64,000 bases of DNA from an uncultured Bacteroidota bacterium (GTDB lineage Bacteria > Bacteroidota > Bacteroidia > UKL13-3), in contig CAINMV010000015.1 of NCBI GenBank assembly GCA_903850915.1, forward strand, positions 37,898-101,897. The letters are read 5' to 3'. Positions 1 to 8,229 of the stretch are shown here, piece after piece (the stretch's first letter is position 1; every line of letters starts with the position of its first letter). Position numbers and translations under genes: made by a program. The notes beneath the pieces were generated by a model. It saw only the letters and a program-made list of their open reading frames with translations, made no database searches and had not been told where the DNA came from.

Positions 1-1
1 T

Positions 2-1564
2 AATAATGCAGATCGACTTGGTGTATTGACCAAAGAAATTAAGTTGATAATTGCATCAAGAATAACCGAAGTATGTTTGGTGGAATCGTGCAATGCAGAT
101 TCCTTTGATGAAATTTTCGCCGAGAGCAAGATAAAACTTCTTGACGAAGAGGTAAAAGTACTAAACGACATTAAAATTAAGATAGGTAGTCTAGCATCAT
201 TAAGTGTGATGCAAGAACAATTAAAGGGTCAAGCTGATAGGTTAAAAGCGTGGGAACTCGATTGGAAGAAATTGGCTTCTGATATTGGGAGTGGAAACGA
301 AAACGAAACCCCCGACTCATTGCTTGAATTTCTTAAAAATATAAACGTAAAAAAGACTGATTATCGAGAACTAGAAAGCTATTTAAATAAAAATTCGATT
401 GAATTAAATAGCCTCAAAGCCACTTCCATTAGTCAAACTCAAAATCTGGAAATCATAGAAAATTTAGTTGCAGAGAGATTAGCAAGTAAAAAAAATATCG
501 AAAAAATAAAAATTGAAGTTGATCTTGAAGTAACAAAAATTCCTGTTGTTAATGACCCAAGAAATGTGGTACAAAACGAAAACAATTTGATGACACGTTG
601 GTTCAGTGAAATTAAAGCAAAACGTGTTGAAGTTGAAAAACTATGTGTTGACGGAAAGACGTTGAACACACAAATCGAAGAAGATGAAAAGGCAATTATA
701 GAAGCTGGGCGCATCCAAAATTTTGAAAGTATAGAGGCGATTTTAGCAGCTAATTTGCAGCCAGAAGAAGAGAAGAAATTAATTGCACAAAGAGATGAGC
801 TAACAATCCAAAACACCAGATTAACAACCGAATTAAATTTAGTTACCACGGAATTAGAAATGCTTGCTTTAAAGGATAATGAAAATAAAACGATTGAGGA
901 TATTGAAAATTCGCAAGGTACGTGCAGTAAATTAGTTAGCGCCTTGCTAGAAAAAAAAGGGGCTTTGAACTTGAAAATCTATCAAGATAGTGACGCGCAA
1001 AAAAATTATGCAGTTAAAATAAAAGAGATAGAAAATAAAAAAACAGCCGCTTCGCCTTATTTTATGCTCAACGATATGATTGGTGATTCGCAAGGAAAAC
1101 GATTTAACGAATATGCGCAGGAGCTTACGCTTCGTCGTTTGCTTTTAGCTGCTAATTCAAATTTAGCCGGTATGCATTCGCGTTACGAACTCGATATGCC
1201 TGAGCCAAAAGAAGATGGTAATTCACTTTACGTTATTGATCGTGACTTGGGCAATACGCGCAGAGCAGCAGACATCACCCTTTCTGGTGGCGAGTCGTTT
1301 ATGGTTTCGTTGGCACTGGCATTGGGGCTTAGCGACCTTGCAGCAGGCAAAGCAGAATTAGGGAATCTTTTTATCGATGAGGGTTTTGGAAGTCTCGATC
1401 CGGACACCTTAGAATTAGCCATTGGCGTACTTGAAGAGATTCAACACAAACGAGGAAGAGTGATTGGTATTATTAGCCATGTTACAGAATTAAAAGATCG
1501 CATCAACACTCAAATTCGTATTGAGAAAAAAGCTGGTGGTATGAGTTCGATTATAGTTGCGTAG
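2..1564 (+). CDS. sbcC: Exonuclease subunit SbcC, C-terminal part (5' end outside window)
   Basis: This is the C-terminal half of the SMC-like ATPase of the SbcCD nuclease, which opens hairpins and processes DNA ends. The reading frame is open to the left edge (codons for NNADRLGV precede the first possible TTG start at 26), so the true start lies outside the window. About 340 residues of coiled coil rich in Glu, Lys, Asn and Leu come first. The C-terminal ATPase half follows, with the ABC signature LSGGESFMVSLALALGLSDL and a Walker B/D-loop stretch, LFIDEGFGSLD. The final stretch IGIISHVTELKDRI is typical of SbcC. The N-terminal Walker A and the sbcD partner would lie to the left. The family call is firm; only the length is unknown. 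Confidence 0.93.
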   Translation, partial: NNADRLGVLTKEIKLIIASRITEVCLVESCNADSFDEIFAESKIKLLDEEVKVLNDIKIKIGSLASLSVMQEQLKGQADRLKAWELDWKKLASDIGSGNENETPDSLLEFLKNINVKKTDYRELESYLNKNSIELNSLKATSISQTQNLEIIENLVAERLASKKNIEKIKIEVDLEVTKIPVVNDPRNVVQNENNLMTRWFSEIKAKRVEVEKLCVDGKTLNTQIEEDEKAIIEAGRIQNFESIEAILAANLQPEEEKKLIAQRDELTIQNTRLTTELNLVTTELEMLALKDNENKTIEDIENSQGTCSKLVSALLEKKGALNLKIYQDSDAQKNYAVKIKEIENKKTAASPYFMLNDMIGDSQGKRFNEYAQELTLRRLLLAANSNLAGMHSRYELDMPEPKEDGNSLYVIDRDLGNTRRAADITLSGGESFMVSLALALGLSDLAAGKAELGNLFIDEGFGSLDPDTLELAIGVLEEIQHKRGRVIGIISHVTELKDRINTQIRIEKKAGGMSSIIVA

Positions 1565-1580
1565 CCTTTTTAGGCAAAAC

Positions 1581-1620
1581 AAAAAAGACTTGATAATCAT
1601 CAATACATCAAGGCCTATTT
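1581..1620 (+). terminator. Weak hairpin after sbcC
   Basis: CTTGAT and ATCAAG form a 6-bp stem around a 12-base loop, flanked by an A-run and an A/T-rich tail. There is no proper T-tract, so this is a tentative terminator for sbcC. Confidence 0.25.
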
Positions 1621-1822
1621 TATAATTAATTCATTATGAAATTCCAACTAAGTGATTTGCGAACACCAGCACAAAGTCGAAAAAATTGGCTGAGCTTGCG
1701 CATTTAACATTGAAATACAATACTTATTTCTTTATAAATGAAGAATTTCAATTTAATTAAATGAACGAAACATTTTTAAGCAAAGCAAGAAAAAACGCTT
1801 AAATTTAAATCACAAAAAAAGG

Positions 1823-1852
1823 TTGTTTGTTTATAATTATTATTTATCTTTG
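1823..1852 (+). promoter_or_regulatory. Bacteroidota-type promoter
   Basis: TATCTTTG at 1845-1852 matches the TAnnTTTG -7 consensus. TTG at 1823-1825 lies 19 bases upstream, the expected -33 distance. It would drive the secreted protein starting at 1924 with a leader of about 65 bases. Confidence 0.55.
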
Positions 1853-1923
1853 TTTTGAGACAAAGAATTTGTTACGAGAAATTTAAAACAATTTGAAGGT
1901 ACAATTATATAATTAAAACCACA

Positions 1924-3333
1924 ATGAAATTAAACCCTAAAAAAACAATCAGCACTTTTGTTATTCTTTTTATTTTTTGTTCAGTTCAAAATATTGCTTC
2001 CACCTTACCAATCATTTGGGGAGAAGAAAAAACCGATAGTTTAGGGCCAAATTCGAGCAGCGTTGGTAATTTATATCATAGCACATTTCATTACGACTTA
2101 GTTAAACTACTAGCTATTAAGGCAGGATTTTCTAAGGACACTGCGGAAATTATTGCACGTTATTCTACTCTTACCGATCAGATAAACCCCAAAATGGGCT
2201 ACCCAAACGATTCAGGATCATTAAAATTTTCTTCGATTTTTCCTTCATGGAGCCAAAGTATTGCAGGAACGGAACGATTCTCATCTAAAATAAATAATTT
2301 CGGAGAGTTCTCTGGGGTTTATTGGCATAGTGCTTTTCGCGATAAAATGGATTCCCTCGCAGGTGCCTATGTTTATGCTCCATTTGGCTACCCCATAGTT
2401 ACCGATACAAAATATCACGCAGATGCCTATTATTGGCGAATTCCTTTTTCCTTTACGCTAACACCTATAGAAAAATGGGCTTTATATGGTACAAATGGAG
2501 TCGATGGACTTCCTCAGGATGCTCCTGATACAGTTCGCTATTTCGATGTCGCTTCATCAAAATATAAACCTGTGCCCAAAGGCAGTTTAATTGCATTGGC
2601 CATTTTTCTTCATTCATTGGCCGATAGTTATTCGCACGAAAAATGTATGATGGAAGATACCCTTCGCGGGCATCCAGCACCTCCATCATTATGTGGTATT
2701 TTATGGCATTGGTCCGAAATTCCATACACCAATCCTACATACGCTTTTAACCATACCGAAAAAGCGGCCCAGGCAACTTGGCGTGTTCTACGCGAATACA
2801 AAAGAATTCACAATATAAACACTCCTGCTATTTGGACTACTGACAATAATGGCTTTGAGGATGGTGATGGTATACCCGATGAACTTGAAGATAATTACAA
2901 CGCTGACCATACGGAAAGTTTTATTGAAAAATGGAAATCACCTGCGGTAATAAATCTTAATCCCACTTTTGATACTATTATCAATCATTTCGACCATACA
3001 ACTTTAAGAATACAATTAGTGGAAAAAGAACTTGCGTTCTCTGCAGGAATAGAACCATTAAACAATATTGATAATTATTTTCAAATTGTGTCTCTTTTTC
3101 CAAACCCTGCAGAAAATTCCATTGAACTAAATTTCTCGATGGCAAAGCCAGGAAAAGTTGTTGCTAAAATTTATGACATTACGGGCAAAACCGTTTTTAC
3201 AAAAAACGTTTTTATTTCAGATCAAAACAATTCAAAGTTAATCTTTGATTTAAAGGAATTCACTGTCGGAACTTATTCTCTCTCGCTTGAATCAAGAGGT
3301 GTATCAACTAGCATGGCATTTATTAAAAAATAA
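1924..3333 (+). CDS. Secreted T9SS-sorted protein, possible zinc-dependent phospholipase C-like fold
   Basis: A 469-residue exported protein of unknown activity. It has a signal peptide (residues 1-25, hydrophobic core VILFIFCSV). A helical N-terminal domain contains STFHYDLVKLLAIKAGF near residue 50 and HSLADSYSH at 230-238, giving an H-x3-D-x3-H spacing. That arrangement recalls all-helical zinc hydrolases such as phospholipase C and S1/P1 nuclease, where His and Asp bind the metal; the resemblance is inference only. A calcium-loop-like DGDGIPDELE follows near residue 320. The last ~75 residues form a type A T9SS sorting domain (FPNPAENSIEL, YDITGKTVF, GTYSLSL, ending FIKK), so the protein should reach the cell surface or medium. 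It stands alone, with its own promoter at 1823-1852. Export is certain; the enzymatic role is not. Confidence 0.75.
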   Translation: MKLNPKKTISTFVILFIFCSVQNIASTLPIIWGEEKTDSLGPNSSSVGNLYHSTFHYDLVKLLAIKAGFSKDTAEIIARYSTLTDQINPKMGYPNDSGSLKFSSIFPSWSQSIAGTERFSSKINNFGEFSGVYWHSAFRDKMDSLAGAYVYAPFGYPIVTDTKYHADAYYWRIPFSFTLTPIEKWALYGTNGVDGLPQDAPDTVRYFDVASSKYKPVPKGSLIALAIFLHSLADSYSHEKCMMEDTLRGHPAPPSLCGILWHWSEIPYTNPTYAFNHTEKAAQATWRVLREYKRIHNINTPAIWTTDNNGFEDGDGIPDELEDNYNADHTESFIEKWKSPAVINLNPTFDTIINHFDHTTLRIQLVEKELAFSAGIEPLNNIDNYFQIVSLFPNPAENSIELNFSMAKPGKVVAKIYDITGKTVFTKNVFISDQNNSKLIFDLKEFTVGTYSLSLESRGVSTSMAFIKK

Positions 3334-3854
3334 TGCAGTTTAGATTGACTGAAATTTTAGATAGTTTCTAACCGAAAGTTTTAAAGATTTATTCGGTAAG
3401 AGACATTATCTGTTAAATTCACACAACATTGTTTTATAATAAGTGTAAAAAATAATCGTTGGCTTTTCTTCTCTATATTTCTTGATCGTTAATATATCGC
3501 CAAACAACTTTATATTGGTTATGGATTGTCTGGGTATAGTTAAGATATTATACAAACATTAAACCCCTGCTTTAATCCTTTATTAACCAACTATTAAATT
3601 GTTTTTTAACGCGCAACCCATTGTTTTAATGATCAGTAAATTTCGATTTTATGCGTTAGTGGAGTTGCGATATTAAAAGAATGACTTCAAATGTTAAAAC
3701 TAAATAGCATTAAAACAACTTGGCTTGGTATGGACTGTTTTTTCATAAATAAATAAAAAGTGTTTGCTAAAATATTGGTCAACTCTAATCTATGCGATAT
3801 AATATTGATGTAGGATACTAAAAGTAGTGCGTAACTTTGTATTTTTACATTTTT
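3334..3854. other. Intergenic stretch without a gene
   Basis: About 520 bases, strongly A+T-rich, with no reading frame of note and no strong hairpin. The only signal I can point to is a -7 box at 3832-3839 just before the GH20 gene. Confidence 0.6.
3832..3839 (+). promoter_or_regulatory. -7 box before the glycosidase pair
   Basis: TAACTTTG matches TAnnTTTG and ends 15 bases before the ATG at 3855. A TTG at 3805-3807 lies 24 bases upstream, slightly far for a -33 element. It likely drives the GH20-GH2 pair. Confidence 0.45.
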
Positions 3855-5441
3855 ATGAAACCAATTCTATCCTTATTAAAAACAGCACTTGTTTTTACGC
3901 TTTGCTTACTTCCAATTTTAGAATTAAATGCGCAATTGGCATTAATTCCCTATCCACAGAAAGTTATTGTTAAAGGTGATTCGTTGTCAATTGTTGGATT
4001 AACACTTAACCCATCTATTTATAATGCAGCATTAAAGATAAATACACCAGCCTTCGAATCGCATTCAGCCAAGAATAAAAAAACCGCAATCATCCAATGT
4101 AATATTCAGCAACAAGCAAGTTTAAAGTTACAAGGTGAAAAAGAAGGATATGTGCTATATGTTTTAAAAAACAAAATTGAAATAACTGCGAACTCACGAG
4201 AAGGACTTTTTCGAGCTACGCAAACCTTACAACAACTAATGCACCAATTTGCGACTGTTGGAAAGATACCATGCCTTGAAATTACCGATTACCCAAAATT
4301 TTCATGGAGAGGGATGCATCTTGATTGCTGCCGTCATTTCTTCAGTAAAGAAGAGGTAAAACAATATATCGATATGATTGCCATGTACAAGATGAATACT
4401 TTTCATTGGCATCTTACTGATGATCAGGGATGGCGAATAGAAATTAAAAAATATCCGCTATTAACTAAAATCGGGGGCTCACGCAAAAGCTCTATGATTG
4501 GCCCTTACAAGAACCATGAGTTCGACAGCATTGTATACGGTGGCTATTATTCGCAAAACGACATTAAAGAAGTAGTGGCTTATGCTGCATCGAAATATAT
4601 TAATGTAATTCCTGAAATTGAAATGCCGGGACACAGCGTTGCGGCGCTTACTGCTTATCCGCAATATGCTTGTTTCCCGCGTGCTTTTGAAGTAGAAAAG
4701 GAATGGGGCGTATTCGATGATGTATTTTGCACTAAAGATTCGACTCTGCAATTTTTAAAAGATATTCTTGATGAGGTGTGTGCTTTATTCCCCTCAAATT
4801 ATATTCATATTGGAGGCGACGAATGTCCGAAAACAAGATGGAAGACATGCATGCAATGCCAAGGCAAAATGAAAAAACTCGCCCTTAAAGACGAAAATGA
4901 ACTACAAAGTTGGTTTGTTCAAGACATTGAAAAACATTTGAATGCTAAAGGGAAAAAAATAATCGGTTGGGACGAAATATTAGAAGGAGGACTGGCTCCT
5001 AATGCGGCTGTAATGAGTTGGAGAGGCGAAGAAGGAGGCACCGCGGCTGCTAATCTTTCACATGCTGTAGTGATGACTCCTGGCGGCTACTGCTATTTTG
5101 ATCACTATCAAGATACACCTATTACAAAAGAACCACTGGCTATAGGTGGTTACACCTCACTTTCCAAAGTTTACAATTACCAACCCATTCCCAAGAATTT
5201 ACCAGCGGATAAAACGAGCTATATTTTAGGTGCGCAAGGCAATGTATGGACAGAATATATCACTACATTTAAACAAGTGCAATATATGAGTAATCCAAGA
5301 ATATGTGCCTTAGCGGAGATACTCTGGACGGCTAATGAAATAAAAGATTTTAATGGTTTTAAAGAACGACTGAAACTACATAGCCAACTGCTTGATGCCT
5401 TAGGAATCAATTATTGTCCTAACTTTCTCACCGAAAATTGA
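3855..5441 (+). CDS. Beta-N-acetylhexosaminidase, glycoside hydrolase family 20
   Basis: This enzyme removes terminal N-acetylglucosamine or N-acetylgalactosamine from glycans by substrate-assisted catalysis. A signal peptide ends near residue 26 (LELNAQ), so it acts in the periplasm or outside. An N-terminal GH20b alpha/beta domain spans about residues 27-140, and the TIM barrel starts at FSWRGMHLDCCRHFF (about 150). The catalytic Asp-Glu pair is D322-E323 in HIGGDECPKTRW. FHWHLTDDQGWR is the other family landmark. The 528-residue length is normal. I chose the ATG at 3855 over an upstream TTG because it begins a proper signal peptide. The stop overlaps the start of the next gene (TGATG), so it is translationally coupled to the GH2 mannosidase. 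Together they fit breakdown of the N-glycan core or similar host or plant glycans. Confidence 0.93.
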   Translation: MKPILSLLKTALVFTLCLLPILELNAQLALIPYPQKVIVKGDSLSIVGLTLNPSIYNAALKINTPAFESHSAKNKKTAIIQCNIQQQASLKLQGEKEGYVLYVLKNKIEITANSREGLFRATQTLQQLMHQFATVGKIPCLEITDYPKFSWRGMHLDCCRHFFSKEEVKQYIDMIAMYKMNTFHWHLTDDQGWRIEIKKYPLLTKIGGSRKSSMIGPYKNHEFDSIVYGGYYSQNDIKEVVAYAASKYINVIPEIEMPGHSVAALTAYPQYACFPRAFEVEKEWGVFDDVFCTKDSTLQFLKDILDEVCALFPSNYIHIGGDECPKTRWKTCMQCQGKMKKLALKDENELQSWFVQDIEKHLNAKGKKIIGWDEILEGGLAPNAAVMSWRGEEGGTAAANLSHAVVMTPGGYCYFDHYQDTPITKEPLAIGGYTSLSKVYNYQPIPKNLPADKTSYILGAQGNVWTEYITTFKQVQYMSNPRICALAEILWTANEIKDFNGFKERLKLHSQLLDALGINYCPNFLTEN

Positions 5442-8011
5442 TGATACTTCGTTCGATATTTGCTATGACTTTACGACTTATAAAATGTTTTTTTTTCTTA
5501 ATTGCCATCTTCTTTAAATCGGAACTAATTGGGCAGTCGTTACGTATACCGCTATCCAAATGGGAATTTAAAAACACCAACGAAACCGTGTGGATGGGCG
5601 CAGAAGTGCCGGGTTGTGTGCATCTCGATTTATTAAATAATAAAAAGATTGTAGATCCACTTTACGGAAGCAATGAAAAAGAAGTGCAGTGGATTGAGAA
5701 TGAATCGTGGGAATACCGTACTTATTTTCGTTTTGATAACAGCTACGATTCTGTGCGCCTCTGTTTCGATGGGCTTGATACCTATGCCGAAATTTTCGTG
5801 AACAAGAAAAAAGTGTTGAAAACAGAGAATATGTTTCTTCACTATGAAGTAATGCTAAAACGCAGTGAACTAAGAGCTGAAGAAAATGAGTTGCATGTGG
5901 TATTTACTCCGTCATTAGCACACGACGCAGTGCAAAAAAAAGCACTGAAGTTGGAGCTTCCCGGCGCTTATGCCTATACCCGAAAGGCAGCCTACAACTA
6001 TGGATGGGATTGGGGTCCAAGGCTTCTCACGTGTGGGATTTGGAAACATGCTTTTCTTCAATACGATGCTTTACCTGAAGTTATGGGTTGGAGTTTGAAT
6101 CAAAAAGAGTTGACAAACGAAGAGGCGACCTTGAACTTGCAATTTCAACTAAGGCAACAAAAACATCGTATATATCAAATACAGGTGGAAGATCGAACGC
6201 ATCATCAAACACTAGTATCAACAGATATTTCAGCATCAGCGAATACAATATCAGGGGGGAAAGACATCGATAATTACACAACAATATTTAAAATAAAAAA
6301 TCCCAAATTATGGTGGTGTCATGGCTATGGCGAAGCATTCATGTATGACTTCCATATTACTATTAACGCAGATGACGGCACTGTAATATTAGACACCTCA
6401 GCACAGCTAGGGCTAAGAAACATAGCATTGATTCAGGAAAAAGAAAGTCAAGGGAAATCTTTTATGTTTCGCCTCAATGGAGTTCCGATTTTTTGCAAAG
6501 GCGCCAATTTAATACCGGTACAAAGTTATGCTTGTAACGAGCGTGATTCGCAGTATCGTAGGCTAATTGACGATGCCGTTGCCGTGAATATGAATATGCT
6601 TAGGGTTTGGGGTGGTGGTATTTATCCTGACGATTATTTTTATCGATATTGCAATGAAAAGGGAATACTCGTTTGGCAAGATTTGATGTTTTCCTGCTCC
6701 GTTTATCCAACAAATAAAGAGTTTATTAATTCTGTGAAAGAAGAGATTTCACAACAAGTAAAACGAATTGGCAATAATACATGCATCGCATTATGGTGTG
6801 GCAATAATGAAGTAACAGAGGGATGGAATAATTGGGGTTGGCAAAAACAATTACATTACAGTTCCAATGATTCTAGCAATCTTTGGCGTATCAATAAAAA
6901 TCTTTTTGAAACTATAATTCCCAATCTCATTCATAGTCAATTTCCTAACGCCAACTATTGGGCCTCGTCGCCTAGTATTGGGTGGGGCCATAAAGAGGCG
7001 ATGAAAACTGGCGATATGCATTATTGGGGAGTGTGGTGGGGCATGGAGCCCTTCGAAAGTTATATTCAACACACCGGTAGGTTTATGAGTGAATATGGAT
7101 TTCAGTCGCTACCAGAGATGAATTCATTGCGACGTTTTTTACCTGCTGATTCATTAACTCTAGCTTCATCCGCAATAAAAACACACCAAAAGCATCCTAC
7201 CGGCTTTGAAACTATAAACACATATATGTCGAGATTGGCTGATTCGCCTAATAAACTTGAGCAATACAGCTACTTCTCGCAATACATACAAGCAGAAGGC
7301 ATGCGCATTGGCATTGAAGCACATCGTCGTCAGAAACCTTATTGCATGGGAACATTATACTGGCAACTCAACGATTGCTGGCCTTCAATCTCTTGGAGTA
7401 GTATCGATTATTATGGCCATTGGAAAAAACTCCATTACGACTTAAAACATCTTTACAATACTTTTTTACTAAGTCCATTGATACAATCGGATACAATCGC
7501 TGTTTATGTAATATCCGATTCCATACATGAGGTAAATGCAATTCTAAACTTACAATATAAGAACAAAGATGGTTTGGTGTTATATTCATCTTACGATACC
7601 ATTACAGTTGAGCCATTAAGTTCCAATATTAAAATTTTCAGATCCCTAAAATCGATGGGTGCCACCAACGAAGGATATTTTACTGCGACCTTAAAGTCGA
7701 ACCAAGCCAACCTATCACAATTTTTGTTGCCTGTGGAAGACAAAAAATTCATACACACCTTAAAACCATCCAAACTTACTACCCGTTTTATTTCGATTGG
7801 CGATCAGCATTTTTTAAAAATAAAAAACGAAGGAAGCATTGTGCGTGATATATTCTTGGCTTTTGATGATACAACGATTATTCCTGAGGAGAATTATTTT
7901 GATTTAGAAGGTGGAGAAGAAAAACTTGTATTACTAAAAGGCTGGAACATATTGCATGGTATTCAGTTTCATTTTAATACCTTAAACGACGATATTGTTA
8001 ATTACAATTAA
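5441..8011 (+). CDS. Beta-mannosidase, glycoside hydrolase family 2
   Basis: This enzyme hydrolyses terminal beta-linked mannose. The 856-residue protein has an N-terminal signal sequence (KCFFFLIAIFFKSELIGQ). A sugar-binding jelly-roll follows (WEYRTYFRFD, YNYGWDWGPRLLTCGIW), then Ig-like domains and the TIM barrel. The acid/base Glu is about residue 457 in LWCGNNEVTEGW, and the nucleophile is about 551 in FMSEYGFQSLPE. NMLRVWGGGIYPDDYFY is a strong beta-mannosidase signature. The ATG at 5441 overlaps the upstream stop by one base; an ATG at 5465 is an alternative start that keeps the signal peptide. Its partner GH20 enzyme removes GlcNAc, so the pair could strip the Man-beta-GlcNAc core of N-glycans in sequence; the substrate is inferred from the pairing. 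Confidence 0.93.
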   Translation: MILRSIFAMTLRLIKCFFFLIAIFFKSELIGQSLRIPLSKWEFKNTNETVWMGAEVPGCVHLDLLNNKKIVDPLYGSNEKEVQWIENESWEYRTYFRFDNSYDSVRLCFDGLDTYAEIFVNKKKVLKTENMFLHYEVMLKRSELRAEENELHVVFTPSLAHDAVQKKALKLELPGAYAYTRKAAYNYGWDWGPRLLTCGIWKHAFLQYDALPEVMGWSLNQKELTNEEATLNLQFQLRQQKHRIYQIQVEDRTHHQTLVSTDISASANTISGGKDIDNYTTIFKIKNPKLWWCHGYGEAFMYDFHITINADDGTVILDTSAQLGLRNIALIQEKESQGKSFMFRLNGVPIFCKGANLIPVQSYACNERDSQYRRLIDDAVAVNMNMLRVWGGGIYPDDYFYRYCNEKGILVWQDLMFSCSVYPTNKEFINSVKEEISQQVKRIGNNTCIALWCGNNEVTEGWNNWGWQKQLHYSSNDSSNLWRINKNLFETIIPNLIHSQFPNANYWASSPSIGWGHKEAMKTGDMHYWGVWWGMEPFESYIQHTGRFMSEYGFQSLPEMNSLRRFLPADSLTLASSAIKTHQKHPTGFETINTYMSRLADSPNKLEQYSYFSQYIQAEGMRIGIEAHRRQKPYCMGTLYWQLNDCWPSISWSSIDYYGHWKKLHYDLKHLYNTFLLSPLIQSDTIAVYVISDSIHEVNAILNLQYKNKDGLVLYSSYDTITVEPLSSNIKIFRSLKSMGATNEGYFTATLKSNQANLSQFLLPVEDKKFIHTLKPSKLTTRFISIGDQHFLKIKNEGSIVRDIFLAFDDTTIIPEENYFDLEGGEEKLVLLKGWNILHGIQFHFNTLNDDIVNYN

Positions 8012-8060
8012 TGGCCATACAGGGTTTGTCTTTATATGAAATGACCAAACCATAAATTAG

Positions 8061-8127
8061 CTCCGCGAAGTCATACAAAAACTTGAAGCAATTAAACGGG
8101 GGTATTCGCGGAGTAATAACTTTTTTT
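8061..8127 (+). terminator. Long-loop inverted repeat after the mannosidase gene
   Basis: CTCCGCGAA (8061-8069) and TTCGCGGAG (8105-8113) are a perfect 9-bp inverted repeat around a 35-base loop. Seven T residues follow at 8121-8127. The G+C-rich stem stands out from the A+T-rich surroundings. It may be a terminator for the GH20-GH2 pair or a structured RNA. The gap of seven bases between stem and T-run makes a simple terminator uncertain. Confidence 0.4.
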
Positions 8128-8198
8128 GCCAATTTGTTAATAAACGTGTTTTTACCTTACTATAGCTTTTGAATTCAGCTTAAGGCGGAATATAACGT

Positions 8199-8206
8199 TA
8201 CCTTTG
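8199..8206 (+). promoter_or_regulatory. -7 box before the GATase-like T9SS gene
   Basis: TACCTTTG matches TAnnTTTG, 23 bases before the ATG at 8230. The nearest TTG upstream (8169-8171) is too far for a standard -33 element. Confidence 0.4.
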
Positions 8207-8229
8207 CAAATCATTTTTATTGGATTCTC

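Larger units (their letters stand above)
1565..1923. other. Intergenic stretch without a gene
   Basis: This stretch holds no convincing reading frame. A weak 6-bp inverted repeat (CTTGAT at 1589-1594, ATCAAG at 1607-1612) preceded by six A residues may end sbcC transcription. A promoter for the next gene lies at 1823-1852. The rest is A+T-rich with no visible structure. Confidence 0.6.

Noticed and set aside
6088..6273. Plus-strand frame within the mannosidase gene
   Set aside because: Out-of-frame shadow of a certain GH2 coding region.
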